NCBI RefSeq assembly: GCF_019801175.1
Contig: NZ_JAHVJR010000003.1
Span: forward strand, 309,001 to 373,000
Length of the DNA: 64,000 bases
Reading direction: 5' to 3'
Origin: Vannielia litorea
GTDB lineage: Bacteria > Pseudomonadota > Alphaproteobacteria > Rhodobacterales > Rhodobacteraceae
The first letter of the stretch is position 1, and each line of letters begins with the position of its first letter. The notes below the pieces were generated by a model, which saw nothing but the letters and a program-made list of their open reading frames with translations, had not been told where the DNA came from and did not search any database. The translations under genes were made by a program, and so were the position numbers. Of this stretch, positions 26,118-34,288 are shown in pieces.

Positions 26118-27542
26118 TCATTCCTCCTTGGGGGCGTCGGGCACCGGCGAGCGGCCAGCGGCGCGGGTTGGGCCTGTGGTCACGTCTTTCAGGCGTGGTT
26201 CGGCGGGGCTGGGCTCGTGGCCCATGAGGCGCAGGATATACCATGTGCCGGCGCCGAAGACGGCGAAATAGACCACGATGAAAGCCATGAGCGAGGCGCC
26301 GACGGCGGGGGCATCCAGCGGCGCGGCGCTGTCGGCAGTGCGCAGGAGGCCATAGACGGTGAAGGGCTGGCGGCCGACCTCCGTGGTGATCCAGCCGGCG
26401 AGCACGGCGACGAGGCCGGAGGGGCCCATGAGCATGGCGGCGCGGTGGAGCATGGGCCAGTCGTAGAGCCGACCGCGTGCGCGGGCGAGCAGAGACCAGA
26501 GGCCGAGGCCGAGCATGGCGAAGCCGATCATCACCATGATGCGGAAGGCCCAGAAGACGATGAACACAGGGGGCTGGTCCTCGTCCGGCACAGTATCCAG
26601 CCCGTCGAGTGGGGCGTTCAGGCTGTGCTTGAGGATCAGCGACGACAGCTTGGGGATGCCCACCGCGTAATCGAGCGTTTGGGTTTCGTCATTGGGCCAG
26701 CCGAAGAGGTAGAGGGGTGCGCCCTCTGGGTGGCTCTCATAGTGGCCCTCCATCGCCATGACCTTGACCGGCTGATGCTCCAGCGTGTTCAGGCCGTGGG
26801 CATCACCGAGGAAGATCTGGATCGGGGCGACGATGGCGGCCATCCACATCGCCATGGAGAACATGGTGCGGCTTTCGCCGGTGGCGATCTCGCCCCGGCG
26901 GCGGTGGCGCAGCAGGTGCCAGGCCCCCACGCCGCCGACGATGAAGGCGGTGGTGAGGTAGGCCGCGGTGACGGTGTGCGCGAGCCGGTAGGGGAAGGAG
27001 GGGTTGAAGATGATCTGCCAGAAATCCTCGGGCAGAAATTGGCCTGTCTCCGGGTCGATGCTGAAGCCGGCGGGCGTGTGCATCCATGAGTTCACCGAGA
27101 GGATCCAGAAGGCCGAGATGAAAGTGCCGACCGCGACCATGGCGGTGGCGGCCATGTGCAGGCCGGGGCCGACGCGGTCGCGCCCGAAGAGCATGATGCC
27201 GAGGAAACCCGCCTCGAGGAAGAAGGCGGAGAGCACCTCGTAGGCCATGGGCGCGCCGATCACGGGGCCGGCCTTGTCGGAGAACACCGACCAATTGGTG
27301 CCGAACTGATAAGACATGACGATGCCCGAGACGACGCCCATGGCGAAGGCGAGGGCGAAGATCTTCACCCAGTAGCGGAAGAGGTTGAGGAAACGTTCCT
27401 GCTTGGTCCAGAGCCAGAGTGCGTTGAGCACGGCGAGGTAGGAGGCCAGGCCGATGGTGAAGGCCGGGAACAGGAAGTGGAACGAGACCGTGAAGGCGAA
27501 TTGCAGGCGGGCGAGGAAGACGGCGTCGAAGGTTTCGAACAT
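26118..27542 (-). CDS. cydA: Cytochrome bd-type (cyanide-insensitive) quinol oxidase subunit I
   Basis: 474 residues, shorter than the roughly 520 of E. coli CydA because the Q-loop is short, as in the CIO subgroup. Landmarks are RLQFAFTVSFHFLFPAFTIG with the haem b595 His near residue 20, NSWMHTPAGFSIDPETGQFL, and GWITTEVGRQPFTVYGLLRT near the C-terminus. It oxidises ubiquinol and reduces O2 to water without pumping protons. It diverges from ada with about 145 bp between them, a region that carries a 17-bp palindrome. Confidence 0.97.
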   Translation of the reverse strand: MFETFDAVFLARLQFAFTVSFHFLFPAFTIGLASYLAVLNALWLWTKQERFLNLFRYWVKIFALAFAMGVVSGIVMSYQFGTNWSVFSDKAGPVIGAPMAYEVLSAFFLEAGFLGIMLFGRDRVGPGLHMAATAMVAVGTFISAFWILSVNSWMHTPAGFSIDPETGQFLPEDFWQIIFNPSFPYRLAHTVTAAYLTTAFIVGGVGAWHLLRHRRRGEIATGESRTMFSMAMWMAAIVAPIQIFLGDAHGLNTLEHQPVKVMAMEGHYESHPEGAPLYLFGWPNDETQTLDYAVGIPKLSSLILKHSLNAPLDGLDTVPDEDQPPVFIVFWAFRIMVMIGFAMLGLGLWSLLARARGRLYDWPMLHRAAMLMGPSGLVAVLAGWITTEVGRQPFTVYGLLRTADSAAPLDAPAVGASLMAFIVVYFAVFGAGTWYILRLMGHEPSPAEPRLKDVTTGPTRAAGRSPVPDAPKEE

Positions 27543-27631
27543 CTCTGATCGTCATGTCTGTTTCGGTTCGCGTTGGAGGTAGGTTAACGGCACCGGCTGT
27601 CGATGCGGAGTGCCGGTTTGCCGCAGGGCGA

Positions 27632-27648
27632 AAATCGGCGCCCGATTT
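27632..27648. promoter_or_regulatory. 17-bp palindrome between cydA and ada (operator candidate)
   Basis: AAATCGG-CGC-CCGATTT has perfect 7-bp arms and lies 40 bp before the ada ATG and 90 bp before the cydA start, in the shared divergent promoter region. It has the size and symmetry of a dimeric regulator site. Which gene it controls is unknown. Confidence 0.45.
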
Positions 27649-27687
27649 CCGGCTGCGCCGCTTTGGGAGGCGGTCTAGGCTGGGGTC

Positions 27688-28746
27688 ATGCTGTTCAGGT
27701 TGCCAGATGATGACACGCTCTATGCCGCGCTGATGGCGCGGGATGCGAGCTATGAGGGGCGGGCGCTGGTCTGCGTGCGCTCGACCGGGATTTTCTGTCG
27801 GCTTACCTGCCCGGCGCGCAAGCCGTTGCGTGAGAACTGCGAGTTCAGGGAGACGGCGCAGGCCTGCATCGAGGCGGGCTACCGGGCGTGCAAGCGGTGC
27901 AGACCGCTGGAGGCGCTGACCGATGACCTGACGGTGACGGCGCTGGTGGAGGCACTGGCCGCTGATCCGGCCCGCCGATGGACCGAGGCCGATGTGGCGT
28001 CGGAGGGTTATGACCCCTCCACGGTGCGGCGGGCCTTCAAGCGGGCCTTCGGCACGACCTTTCTGGAGATGGCACGGCAGCGGCGCTTGCTGGCGGGGCT
28101 TCAGGTGCTGGGCGAGGGCGGCAAGGTGATCGAGGCGCAGCATGATGCGGGGTTCGAGAGCGCCTCGGCCTTTCGGGCGGCCTTTGCGAAGATGCTCGGC
28201 GTGGCGCCCGGCAGCTTTGACCGAAAGCCGCTGCTGATGGCCGACTGGATCGACACGCCGCTTGGGCCGATGGTGGCGGTGAGCGATGCGCGGGCCTTGC
28301 ACCTGCTCGAGTTCGTCGGGCGCAAGGCGCTGCCGCGCGAGTTGCAGCGGCTCCATGCCGGGGTGAAAGGCGCGCTGGGCTTTGGCCGCCCTGCGCCGAC
28401 GAGCCAGGTGGCGGCGGAGCTGGGGCGGTTCTTTCGGGCCGAAAGCGCGCAGTTCGGGGTGCCGTTGGCGCTGCATGGCTCGGAGTTCACCCGGGAGGTC
28501 TGGGCCGCGCTGCGCGATATCCCGGCAGGGCAGACGCGGAGCTATGGCGAGGTGGCGCGGGCGATAGGGCGGCCCGATGCGGTGCGGGCCGTGGCGCGCG
28601 CGAACGGGGCGAACCAGATTGCGCTGGTGATCCCCTGTCACCGGGTGATCGGTGCCGATGGCAACCTGACAGGTTACGGCGGCGGGCTGTGGCGCAAGGA
28701 GCGGCTCATTGCGCTGGAGCGTGGGTTTGCGGCCCGCGCGGCCTAG
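27688..28746 (+). CDS. ada: Ada: bifunctional methyl-phosphotriester sensor/activator and O6-methylguanine-DNA methyltransferase
   Basis: 352 residues in three parts. Residues about 1-75 are the zinc/phosphotriester-repair domain with the four-Cys set in STGIFCRLTCPARKP and YRACKRCRP. Residues about 85-180 are an AraC-type helix-turn-helix (DPSTVRRAFKRAFGTTFLEM). The C-terminal half is the MGMT domain with the acceptor Cys in IPCHRVIGADGNLTGYGGGL. The protein repairs O6-methylguanine and, once methylated on the N-terminal Cys, activates its own regulon. All key cysteines are present. ATG at 27688. Tail overlaps the convergent membrane gene by 4 bp. Confidence 0.95.
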   Translation: MLFRLPDDDTLYAALMARDASYEGRALVCVRSTGIFCRLTCPARKPLRENCEFRETAQACIEAGYRACKRCRPLEALTDDLTVTALVEALAADPARRWTEADVASEGYDPSTVRRAFKRAFGTTFLEMARQRRLLAGLQVLGEGGKVIEAQHDAGFESASAFRAAFAKMLGVAPGSFDRKPLLMADWIDTPLGPMVAVSDARALHLLEFVGRKALPRELQRLHAGVKGALGFGRPAPTSQVAAELGRFFRAESAQFGVPLALHGSEFTREVWAALRDIPAGQTRSYGEVARAIGRPDAVRAVARANGANQIALVIPCHRVIGADGNLTGYGGGLWRKERLIALERGFAARAA

Positions 28747-29705
28747 TTGTTGCCGGCGTTGGGCCCGGCCAGATCGTTCTTGACCATCCAGCCCGCGAGC
28801 CGGGTCATCATCGTTCCCTGATCCTGCTGCTTAATCGCGCGGGGGCTGCGGCCCTCGATCTCGTCGACGAAGGCGGTCACGTAATCTTCCTGCGCGTCGT
28901 CGAGCCAGAAGAGCAGGCGGGTGAAGGCATTGAAGTTGTCGTGGATCTCTTCGATCTCGTAGCGGGTGCCGCCGTTCTCGGGCCGAAAGCTCTGGCGGGC
29001 CATCGAGCTGACGCCGCTGTCGGGCACGACGGAATGGGTGATGATCTCGCCCTCCGCGCTCTCGATCACCCGCTGTTTGTAGCCCATCTCGCGCGCGCAG
29101 GGCTCGAAGGTGGTTTCATCGGGGATGTTGGCGGTGAACCAGATCGGAAAGAAACCCTCATCATCAGGCTGGCCGCAGCGGTGGTGGCCTTTCGTTTCGC
29201 CCGGCTTCAGGATCATCGCGCCCTCCAGCGCTTCGGGCGCGACCGGCACCCATGTGCTGTGGGCGGTACGCAATGTGCGGGTGGGCAGGGCCATGAGCGC
29301 GGTGGGCAGGAGCCAGACCAGAAGGAACGTGCCCGCGAGGAAGGTCATGAACAGGCGGATGATCTGCCATTGCACATGCCGGTCGGCCAGCGCCGGGGCA
29401 TCGGCATAAAGCGTCATCTCGCCTGTGGTGGCCAGCAGGCCGGTGAACATGAGGGCCATCGGCAGCGCCTCTGTCCACCCGGCGGGAAAGGTGACGTGGT
29501 GCCAGACCACGAAACCCGTCCAGAGTGTCATGACCACAAGCAGAGTGGCCGGGTCGGCCAACGGGGCGATGCCGGGCGCGAGCGCGGCGGAGAGGCCCGC
29601 GCCTAGGAGCGGCAGGGCCGAGAAAAGCGCAATGCGACGGCGCAGGCGCATCAGCCGGTAGGGCGCGTGATAGGACCAGAAGCTCTGATCGGACATCTCG
29701 GACAT
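28743..29705 (-). CDS. Membrane protein of unknown function
   Basis: 320 residues. The N-terminal 150 contain roughly four hydrophobic segments (for example FSALPLLGAGLSAALAPGIA, LPMALMFTGLLATTGEMTLY, FLAGTFLLVWLLPTALMALP), and the C-terminal 160 form a soluble domain with acidic segments (PDDEGFFPIWFTANIPDETT, FRPENGGTRYEIEEIHDNFN). No catalytic motif is recognised and no family name is offered. The ATG at 29705 gives MSEMSDQSFW; a second in-frame ATG three codons later is also possible. It is convergent with ada and divergent from the aldolase gene. Confidence 0.7.
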   Translation of the reverse strand: MSEMSDQSFWSYHAPYRLMRLRRRIALFSALPLLGAGLSAALAPGIAPLADPATLLVVMTLWTGFVVWHHVTFPAGWTEALPMALMFTGLLATTGEMTLYADAPALADRHVQWQIIRLFMTFLAGTFLLVWLLPTALMALPTRTLRTAHSTWVPVAPEALEGAMILKPGETKGHHRCGQPDDEGFFPIWFTANIPDETTFEPCAREMGYKQRVIESAEGEIITHSVVPDSGVSSMARQSFRPENGGTRYEIEEIHDNFNAFTRLLFWLDDAQEDYVTAFVDEIEGRSPRAIKQQDQGTMMTRLAGWMVKNDLAGPNAGNN

Positions 29706-29866
29706 CGCGAGGCCTTTCGTTTCGGGGCTTCAAGATGGCGGACAGCGGGGGCGGCAATATGGCGGCGGCTTGGCAATTTTGTCCCCCCGGGTGCCGGCAA
29801 CCTCATCGGCTTGGCATTGCCGGGCGGATGGCGGATAGTCGCGCCGAAGCATCAGGGAGGACGCCA

Positions 29867-30631
29867 ATGGACATGCCGAAGAACACCTTCAAGGCCGCGA
29901 TTGCGAAGGGCGAATTGCAGGTGGGCGTGTGGAACACGATCCCCGATCCGAGCGTGGTGGAGCTGCTTTCGGGCGCGGGGTTCGACTGGGTGCTGATCGA
30001 CAGCGAGCATACGCCGGTGACGATTCCGGGGATGATGCCGCTGATGCAGGCCGCCGCTCCCTACCCGGTGAGCGCCATTGCGCGGCCCGGTTGGAATGAC
30101 ATGATCGAAATCAAGCGCCTGCTCGATCAGGGCGCGCAGACCCTGCTGATCCCCTATGTGCAAAGCGTGGAAGAGGCCGAGCTGGCCGTGCGCCACGTGC
30201 GCTACCCGCCCAAGGGCGTGCGCGGCGTGGGCGGCACCACGCGGGCCAGCCGCTACGGTGCGGTGAAGGATTACATCCAGAACGCCGAGAAGGAGATCTG
30301 CCTGCTTGTGCAGATCGAGACCGTGGAGGCGATGGCGCAGGCCGAGGAGATCGCGGCCGTCGACGGGGTGGATGGCATTTTCATCGGCCCGGCCGACTTT
30401 GCGGCCTCGATGGGCTACGCAGGGCAGCCGACGCACCCGGAGGTGAAGGCGGCCATTCTCGATGGCATCCGGCGGATCAAGGCGGCGGGCAAGGCGCCCG
30501 GCATCCTGACGCTGGACCCGACCTTTCAGGACGAGGCGCGGGAAGCGGGTGCGGTGTTCGTCGCCGTCACGCTGGACTCCTCGGTGCTGCGGGCTGGCGT
30601 GATCGCGGCGCGGGAACGGTTTGCGGGCTGA
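29867..30631 (+). CDS. HpcH/HpaI-family 2-keto-3-deoxy sugar-acid aldolase
   Basis: 254 residues. Class II aldolase fold with the metal/substrate motifs DWVLIDSEHTPVTIP (catalytic His), ICLLVQIETVEAMAQAEEIA (metal Glu), and DGIFIGPADFAASMGYAGQP (metal Asp). Family members cleave 4-hydroxy-2-oxo acids such as 2-keto-3-deoxyrhamnonate or 4-hydroxy-2-oxoheptanedioate to pyruvate and an aldehyde. The ATG at 29867 is preceded by AGGGAGG. It is a single-gene unit here, so context does not tell which substrate it uses. Confidence 0.9.
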   Translation: MDMPKNTFKAAIAKGELQVGVWNTIPDPSVVELLSGAGFDWVLIDSEHTPVTIPGMMPLMQAAAPYPVSAIARPGWNDMIEIKRLLDQGAQTLLIPYVQSVEEAELAVRHVRYPPKGVRGVGGTTRASRYGAVKDYIQNAEKEICLLVQIETVEAMAQAEEIAAVDGVDGIFIGPADFAASMGYAGQPTHPEVKAAILDGIRRIKAAGKAPGILTLDPTFQDEAREAGAVFVAVTLDSSVLRAGVIAARERFAG

Positions 30632-30645
30632 ACTCTGGCGGTGAA

Positions 30646-30675
30646 CTCGAACGGGCGGCTCATCCGCCCTTCGAG
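30646..30675. terminator. Hairpin between convergent genes (weak terminator candidate)
   Basis: CTCGAA-C-GGGCGG (30646-30658) pairs with CCGCCC-TTCGAG (30664-30675): 12 bp with one bulged C and loop CTCAT. It separates the aldolase gene from the convergent hemerythrin gene. There is no T-run on either side, so it may work only as a 3' end stabiliser. Confidence 0.45.
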
Positions 30676-30691
30676 GCGTCTTCGCCCGTTG

Positions 30692-31258
30692 TTAACCGAT
30701 GGTGTCAGGCCCGAGTTTGAGGACCACCGGCACCACCAGCTCCTCCTCGTCGGTCAGGTGACGGTCGAGCAGATTGCCGAGGCTTTCCAGAGATTTGGCG
30801 AAAGGGGCCACGCTGTCCTTGGCGTTGGCGCCCTCGGAGAGTTTGCCGAGGGACAGGTTGGCGGCATCGGCAAAGCCTGAAAGCGCCGGGTCGAGCTGCA
30901 CGTGGTCGGCCTCCATCAGTTGAAAGCCGCGGGCGATCTCGGGGGCAGCTTTTTCGAGTAGCGGGAAGTAATGCGCATCCTCGATCTGGTGGTGACCGTG
31001 GAGCTGTTGCAGCAACATGCCGCCGAAACGGGGCAGGGCGGTGCCAAAGCGGGCGGGGTCTCCACCATCCAGCATGGTTTGGGTCTCGGTGTTCAGCGCC
31101 TCCAGCAGGCGGCGGAACATCAGGTGGCGGTCGAGCCAGAACTCCACCAGCCCGGCGAAATGCGGGTGCGCCTCCCATGTCTCGCGCGGGTAGTCGGCGA
31201 GGAGGACGCGCAGGGCGTCGGGCAGGTGGTCGCGGGTGCCGAGGGTGAGGTCGTTCAT
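30692..31258 (-). CDS. Hemerythrin domain (HHE) protein
   Basis: 188 residues. A four-helix HHE protein with metal-ligand pattern His/Glu in FAGLVEFWLDRHLMFRRLLE, HGHHQIEDAHYFPLLEKA, MEADHVQLDPAL and DRHLTDEEELVVPVVL. Hemerythrin-like proteins bind a di-iron centre and sense or store O2, NO or iron. Its ATG overlaps the stop of trhO by four bases, so the two are translated together. The coupling to an O2-dependent tRNA hydroxylase is noted under findings. Confidence 0.88.
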   Translation of the reverse strand: MNDLTLGTRDHLPDALRVLLADYPRETWEAHPHFAGLVEFWLDRHLMFRRLLEALNTETQTMLDGGDPARFGTALPRFGGMLLQQLHGHHQIEDAHYFPLLEKAAPEIARGFQLMEADHVQLDPALSGFADAANLSLGKLSEGANAKDSVAPFAKSLESLGNLLDRHLTDEEELVVPVVLKLGPDTIG

Positions 31259-32151
31259 TCGGCGGAGCTAGCCCGTGCGCGGGCGAGTGCAAGCTGGTGC
31301 TGACGTTCGCGAAAGCGGGCGCGGTCGGCCTCGGAATATTCGCCGACGCAGGCCGGGCATTGGACGCCCTCTTCATACGCCGGCGCGGTGCGATCCGCCG
31401 CAGAAACGGGCCGCCCGCAGGCGTGGCAGAGCTGGTAGTCGCCCGGCTTAAGCCCGTGGCCGACCGAGACGCGCTGGTCAAAGACGTAGCATTCGCCCTG
31501 CCATGTGCTCTCGGCCTCCGGCACCTCTGCGAGATACTTCAGGATGCCGCCTTGAAGGTGAAACACCTCTTCGACACCCTGCGATTTCAGGTAGTTGGTG
31601 GATTTCTCGCAGCGGATGCCGCCGGTGCAGAACATGGCCACGCGCTTGCCCGTGAAGCGATCCTTGTTGGCCTCCCACCACGCGGGGAACTCGCCGAAGC
31701 TTGCGGTTTCGGGGTTCACCGCGCCCTCGAAGGTGCCGATGGCGACTTCGTAATCATTCCGTGTGTCTATCACCGCCACATCTGGGGCCTCGATGAGCGC
31801 ATTCCACTCGGCGGGGGCGACATAGGTGCCGACCGAGGCGGTCGGGTCCACGCCCTCAACGCCCAAGGTGACGATCTCGCGTTTCAGGCGCACCTTCATC
31901 CGGCGGAAGGGCCGCTCGGGGGCCGTGCTCTCCTTCCACTCGAGATCGGCGCAGCCGGGCAGCGCTTTGATGTGTTCAATAAGCCGGTCGATGCCCGTGC
32001 GGGAGCCTGCCACGGTGCCGTTGATCCCCTCGGGTGCCAGCAAGAGCGAGCCGCAGAGGTCTTCGGCGTCGCAGAGCGCCTTGAGCGGCCCGCGCAGCGC
32101 GGCGGGGTCGGGGAAGGGGGCGAACTTGTAGAGGGCGGCGACGGTGAACAT
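31255..32151 (-). CDS. trhO: tRNA uridine-34 hydroxylase TrhO (rhodanese-like)
   Basis: 298 residues. The N-terminal acylphosphatase-like region (FTVAALYKFAPFPDPAALRG) is followed by a rhodanese domain with the active-site loop MFCTGGIRCEKSTNYLKSQG and a C-terminal zinc-type Cys cluster (CHACGRPVSAADR, QCPACVGEYSEADRARFRER). The family (formerly YceA) makes 5-hydroxyuridine at the wobble position of tRNA using O2. The ATG at 32151 gives MFTVAAL; ATGs at 32163 and 32187 are alternatives without better ribosome sites. Downstream overlap with the hemerythrin gene. Confidence 0.93.
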   Translation of the reverse strand: MFTVAALYKFAPFPDPAALRGPLKALCDAEDLCGSLLLAPEGINGTVAGSRTGIDRLIEHIKALPGCADLEWKESTAPERPFRRMKVRLKREIVTLGVEGVDPTASVGTYVAPAEWNALIEAPDVAVIDTRNDYEVAIGTFEGAVNPETASFGEFPAWWEANKDRFTGKRVAMFCTGGIRCEKSTNYLKSQGVEEVFHLQGGILKYLAEVPEAESTWQGECYVFDQRVSVGHGLKPGDYQLCHACGRPVSAADRTAPAYEEGVQCPACVGEYSEADRARFRERQHQLALARARASSAE

Positions 32152-32190
32152 GCGGCGGGGCATAGCGCCCGCCGCCGCCCCGTGCAACGC

Positions 32191-32733
32191 TCAGAACTTC
32201 GAGGCGAAGCTCGCGAAGCTCTCGGCCCAGCCGCGCAGGAAGCTGCGGGTCTCTTCCCGCGTGATCTCACCGGCCTCGGAGAAGAACGCGCCATCGGTGC
32301 GCATGTAGACCTCCGGGTGGCCCATCACATGCATGCCCACGGCCACGCAGCGGGTGCGCATGTGCTGGGCGGCCACCGCGCCGCTGATCGCGCCGGGGGA
32401 GGCGGAGATCACGGCGCAGGGATTGCCGGGCCAAGTGGCCTTGCCCCAGGGCCGCGAGCCCCAGTCGAGCGCATTGGCGACGAAACCGGGCACATCGCGG
32501 TTGTATTCGGGCACGACGAAAAGGAAGGCGTCGACACTGTCGATCGCGTCCTTGAAGGCGGTGACCTCGGCGGGCGGCTCGGCCCAGAGATCGTCGTTGT
32601 AGTGGGGCAGGCTGCCGATCTCGATGGGGACAAACTCCATCAAGTCGGAGGCCATTCCGGCCACGGCCTCGGCCAGTTTGCGGTTGAGCGAGCCTGTCCG
32701 GAGGCTGCCGACGATCACGCCGATTTTCTTCAT
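32191..32733 (-). CDS. NADPH-dependent FMN reductase
   Basis: 180 residues. Flavodoxin-fold reductase: GVIVGSLRTGSLNRKLAEAV binds the FMN phosphate, FLFVVPEYNRDVPGFVANAL is the family PEYN motif, and WGKATWPGNPCAVISASPGA follows. Proteins of this type (ChrR/SsuE/azoreductase class) transfer two electrons from NAD(P)H to quinones, flavin or other acceptors. The ATG at 32733 is preceded by AAGGAAAGACCC. It shares a divergent promoter region of about 125 bp with pncA. Confidence 0.92.
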   Translation of the reverse strand: MKKIGVIVGSLRTGSLNRKLAEAVAGMASDLMEFVPIEIGSLPHYNDDLWAEPPAEVTAFKDAIDSVDAFLFVVPEYNRDVPGFVANALDWGSRPWGKATWPGNPCAVISASPGAISGAVAAQHMRTRCVAVGMHVMGHPEVYMRTDGAFFSEAGEITREETRSFLRGWAESFASFASKF

Positions 32734-32857
32734 GGGTCTTTCCTTCTGCTTTATCCTCCCGCCCGCGCACTTGGCCCGTGGAGTTGCGAGGTCAACCCGG
32801 TGATTGACCCTCCGCGCCCCGCTGCTACCTTTCGCTCCAACCCAAAGGAGACCGCCC

Positions 32858-33457
32858 ATGCCCGACAGCGCCCTCATCGTGATCGACGTGCAGAACGACT
32901 TTTGCCCCGGAGGCGCGCTGGCCGTGGAGGGCGGCGACCAGATCGTGCAGGGCATCAACGATCTGATGAGAGAGTTTCCGGCCGTTGTGCTGACGCAGGA
33001 CTGGCACCCGGAGGGGCATTCGAGCTTTGCCACCAGCCACCCCGGCAAGGAGCCGTTCAGCATGATCGACATGCCCTATGGCCCGCAGGTGCTGTGGCCC
33101 GACCATTGCATTCAGGGCAGCGAGGGCGCGGCATTTCACGAGGGCCTGGACACGACCCGCGCCGACCTGATCGTGCGCAAGGGGTACAACCCGCGGATCG
33201 ACAGCTACTCGGCCTTCTTCGAGAATGACCACACCACCCCGACCGGGCTGGAAGGCTATCTGCGCACGCGCGGGATCGAGAAGCTCACCATGGTGGGGCT
33301 GGCCACGGACTACTGCGTCAACTTTTCCGCCGTGGATGCCGCCAAGCTCGGTTTCACCGTGACCGTCCGCACCGATCTGAGCCGTGCCATCGACCTCGAC
33401 GGCTCGCTCACGGCGGCGATGGAGGGGATGCGCGGGGCCGGTGTGGTGGTGGACTGA
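32858..33457 (+). CDS. pncA: Nicotinamidase
   Basis: 199 residues. The catalytic triad is in place: Asp in VIDVQNDFCPGGALAVEGG, Lys in VRKGYNPRIDSYSAF and the nucleophile Cys in GLATDYCVNFSAVDAAKLG. Metal ligands lie in TQDWHPEGHSSFA. The enzyme deamidates nicotinamide to nicotinate for NAD salvage. The ATG at 32858 follows AAAGGAG at 7 nt. It is the first gene of a plus-strand run that includes an ArsH-like flavoprotein and pncB, the next enzyme of the same pathway. Confidence 0.96.
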   Translation: MPDSALIVIDVQNDFCPGGALAVEGGDQIVQGINDLMREFPAVVLTQDWHPEGHSSFATSHPGKEPFSMIDMPYGPQVLWPDHCIQGSEGAAFHEGLDTTRADLIVRKGYNPRIDSYSAFFENDHTTPTGLEGYLRTRGIEKLTMVGLATDYCVNFSAVDAAKLGFTVTVRTDLSRAIDLDGSLTAAMEGMRGAGVVVD

Positions 33458-33512
33458 GCCGCGCGTGCTAGGTAGGGCTGCACCCAGTCTGTAGAACCGC
33501 CGAAGAGGCCCC

Positions 33513-34226
33513 ATGACCGATACACCCCAGCTTGACGAGGCCAGCTTTCGTGCGCCCGATCCGGGCCAGCTCTTTCCGACGCAGCACAGCAGCCATCCGG
33601 CGCGGATCTTGCTGCTTTACGGGTCGCTGCGCGAAACCGCCTATTCGCGGCTGATGGTGGAAGAGGCGGCTCGGGTGCTGGAGAAGCTGGGCTGCGAGGC
33701 CCGCATCTACGACCCCTCCGGCCTGCCGCTGCCCGACGATGCGCCGGTGGATCACCCCAAAGTGGCCGAGCTGCGCGATCTGGTGATGTGGTGCGAAGGC
33801 ATGGTCTGGTCGTCGCCCGAGCGGCACGGCACCATGACCGGCATCCTGAAGAACCAGGTGGATTGGATCCCGCTCTCGCCGATCGGCGGGGTGCGCCCCA
33901 CGCAGGGCAAGACGCTGGCGCTGATGCAGGTTTCGGGCGGGAGCCAGAGCTTCAACTCGGTGAACCAGATGCGGATTCTGGGCCGCTGGATGCGCTTGCT
34001 GACCATCCCCAACCAAAGCTCCGTACCGCGCGCCTGGACCGAGTTCGAGAACGGGCGGATGAAAAAGTCGCCGTTCTACAACCGGATGGTCGATGTGTTG
34101 GAGGAACTGGTGCGCTTTACCCTGTTGACCCGCGACATCAAGGATCACCTTGTGGACCGCTACTCGGAACGGGTGGAGACCCGCGAGGAGCTTTCAGCCC
34201 GGGTGAACCTGAAGGACGCGACCTGA
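33513..34226 (+). CDS. ArsH-like NADPH:FMN oxidoreductase
   Basis: 237 residues. The sequence ARILLLYGSLRETAYSRLMV carries the ArsH-type FMN phosphate loop, and MVWSSPERHGTMTGILKNQV plus IPLSPIGGVRPTQGKTLALM and QVSGGSQSFNSVNQMRILGR are strongly conserved ArsH blocks. ArsH reduces flavin, quinones or azo compounds and oxidises methylarsenite in some bacteria. No arsenic-resistance gene (arsR, arsB, arsC) is nearby; instead it sits between pncA and pncB, so a general redox role tied to the NAD pool is possible. ATG at 33513 with GAAGAGG upstream. Confidence 0.9.
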   Translation: MTDTPQLDEASFRAPDPGQLFPTQHSSHPARILLLYGSLRETAYSRLMVEEAARVLEKLGCEARIYDPSGLPLPDDAPVDHPKVAELRDLVMWCEGMVWSSPERHGTMTGILKNQVDWIPLSPIGGVRPTQGKTLALMQVSGGSQSFNSVNQMRILGRWMRLLTIPNQSSVPRAWTEFENGRMKKSPFYNRMVDVLEELVRFTLLTRDIKDHLVDRYSERVETREELSARVNLKDAT

Positions 34227-34288
34227 GCGCCGCTGGACTTCACCCGCCCCCCTTGCTTTAACCACCCGGCACCACCCCGGAGGACCAG

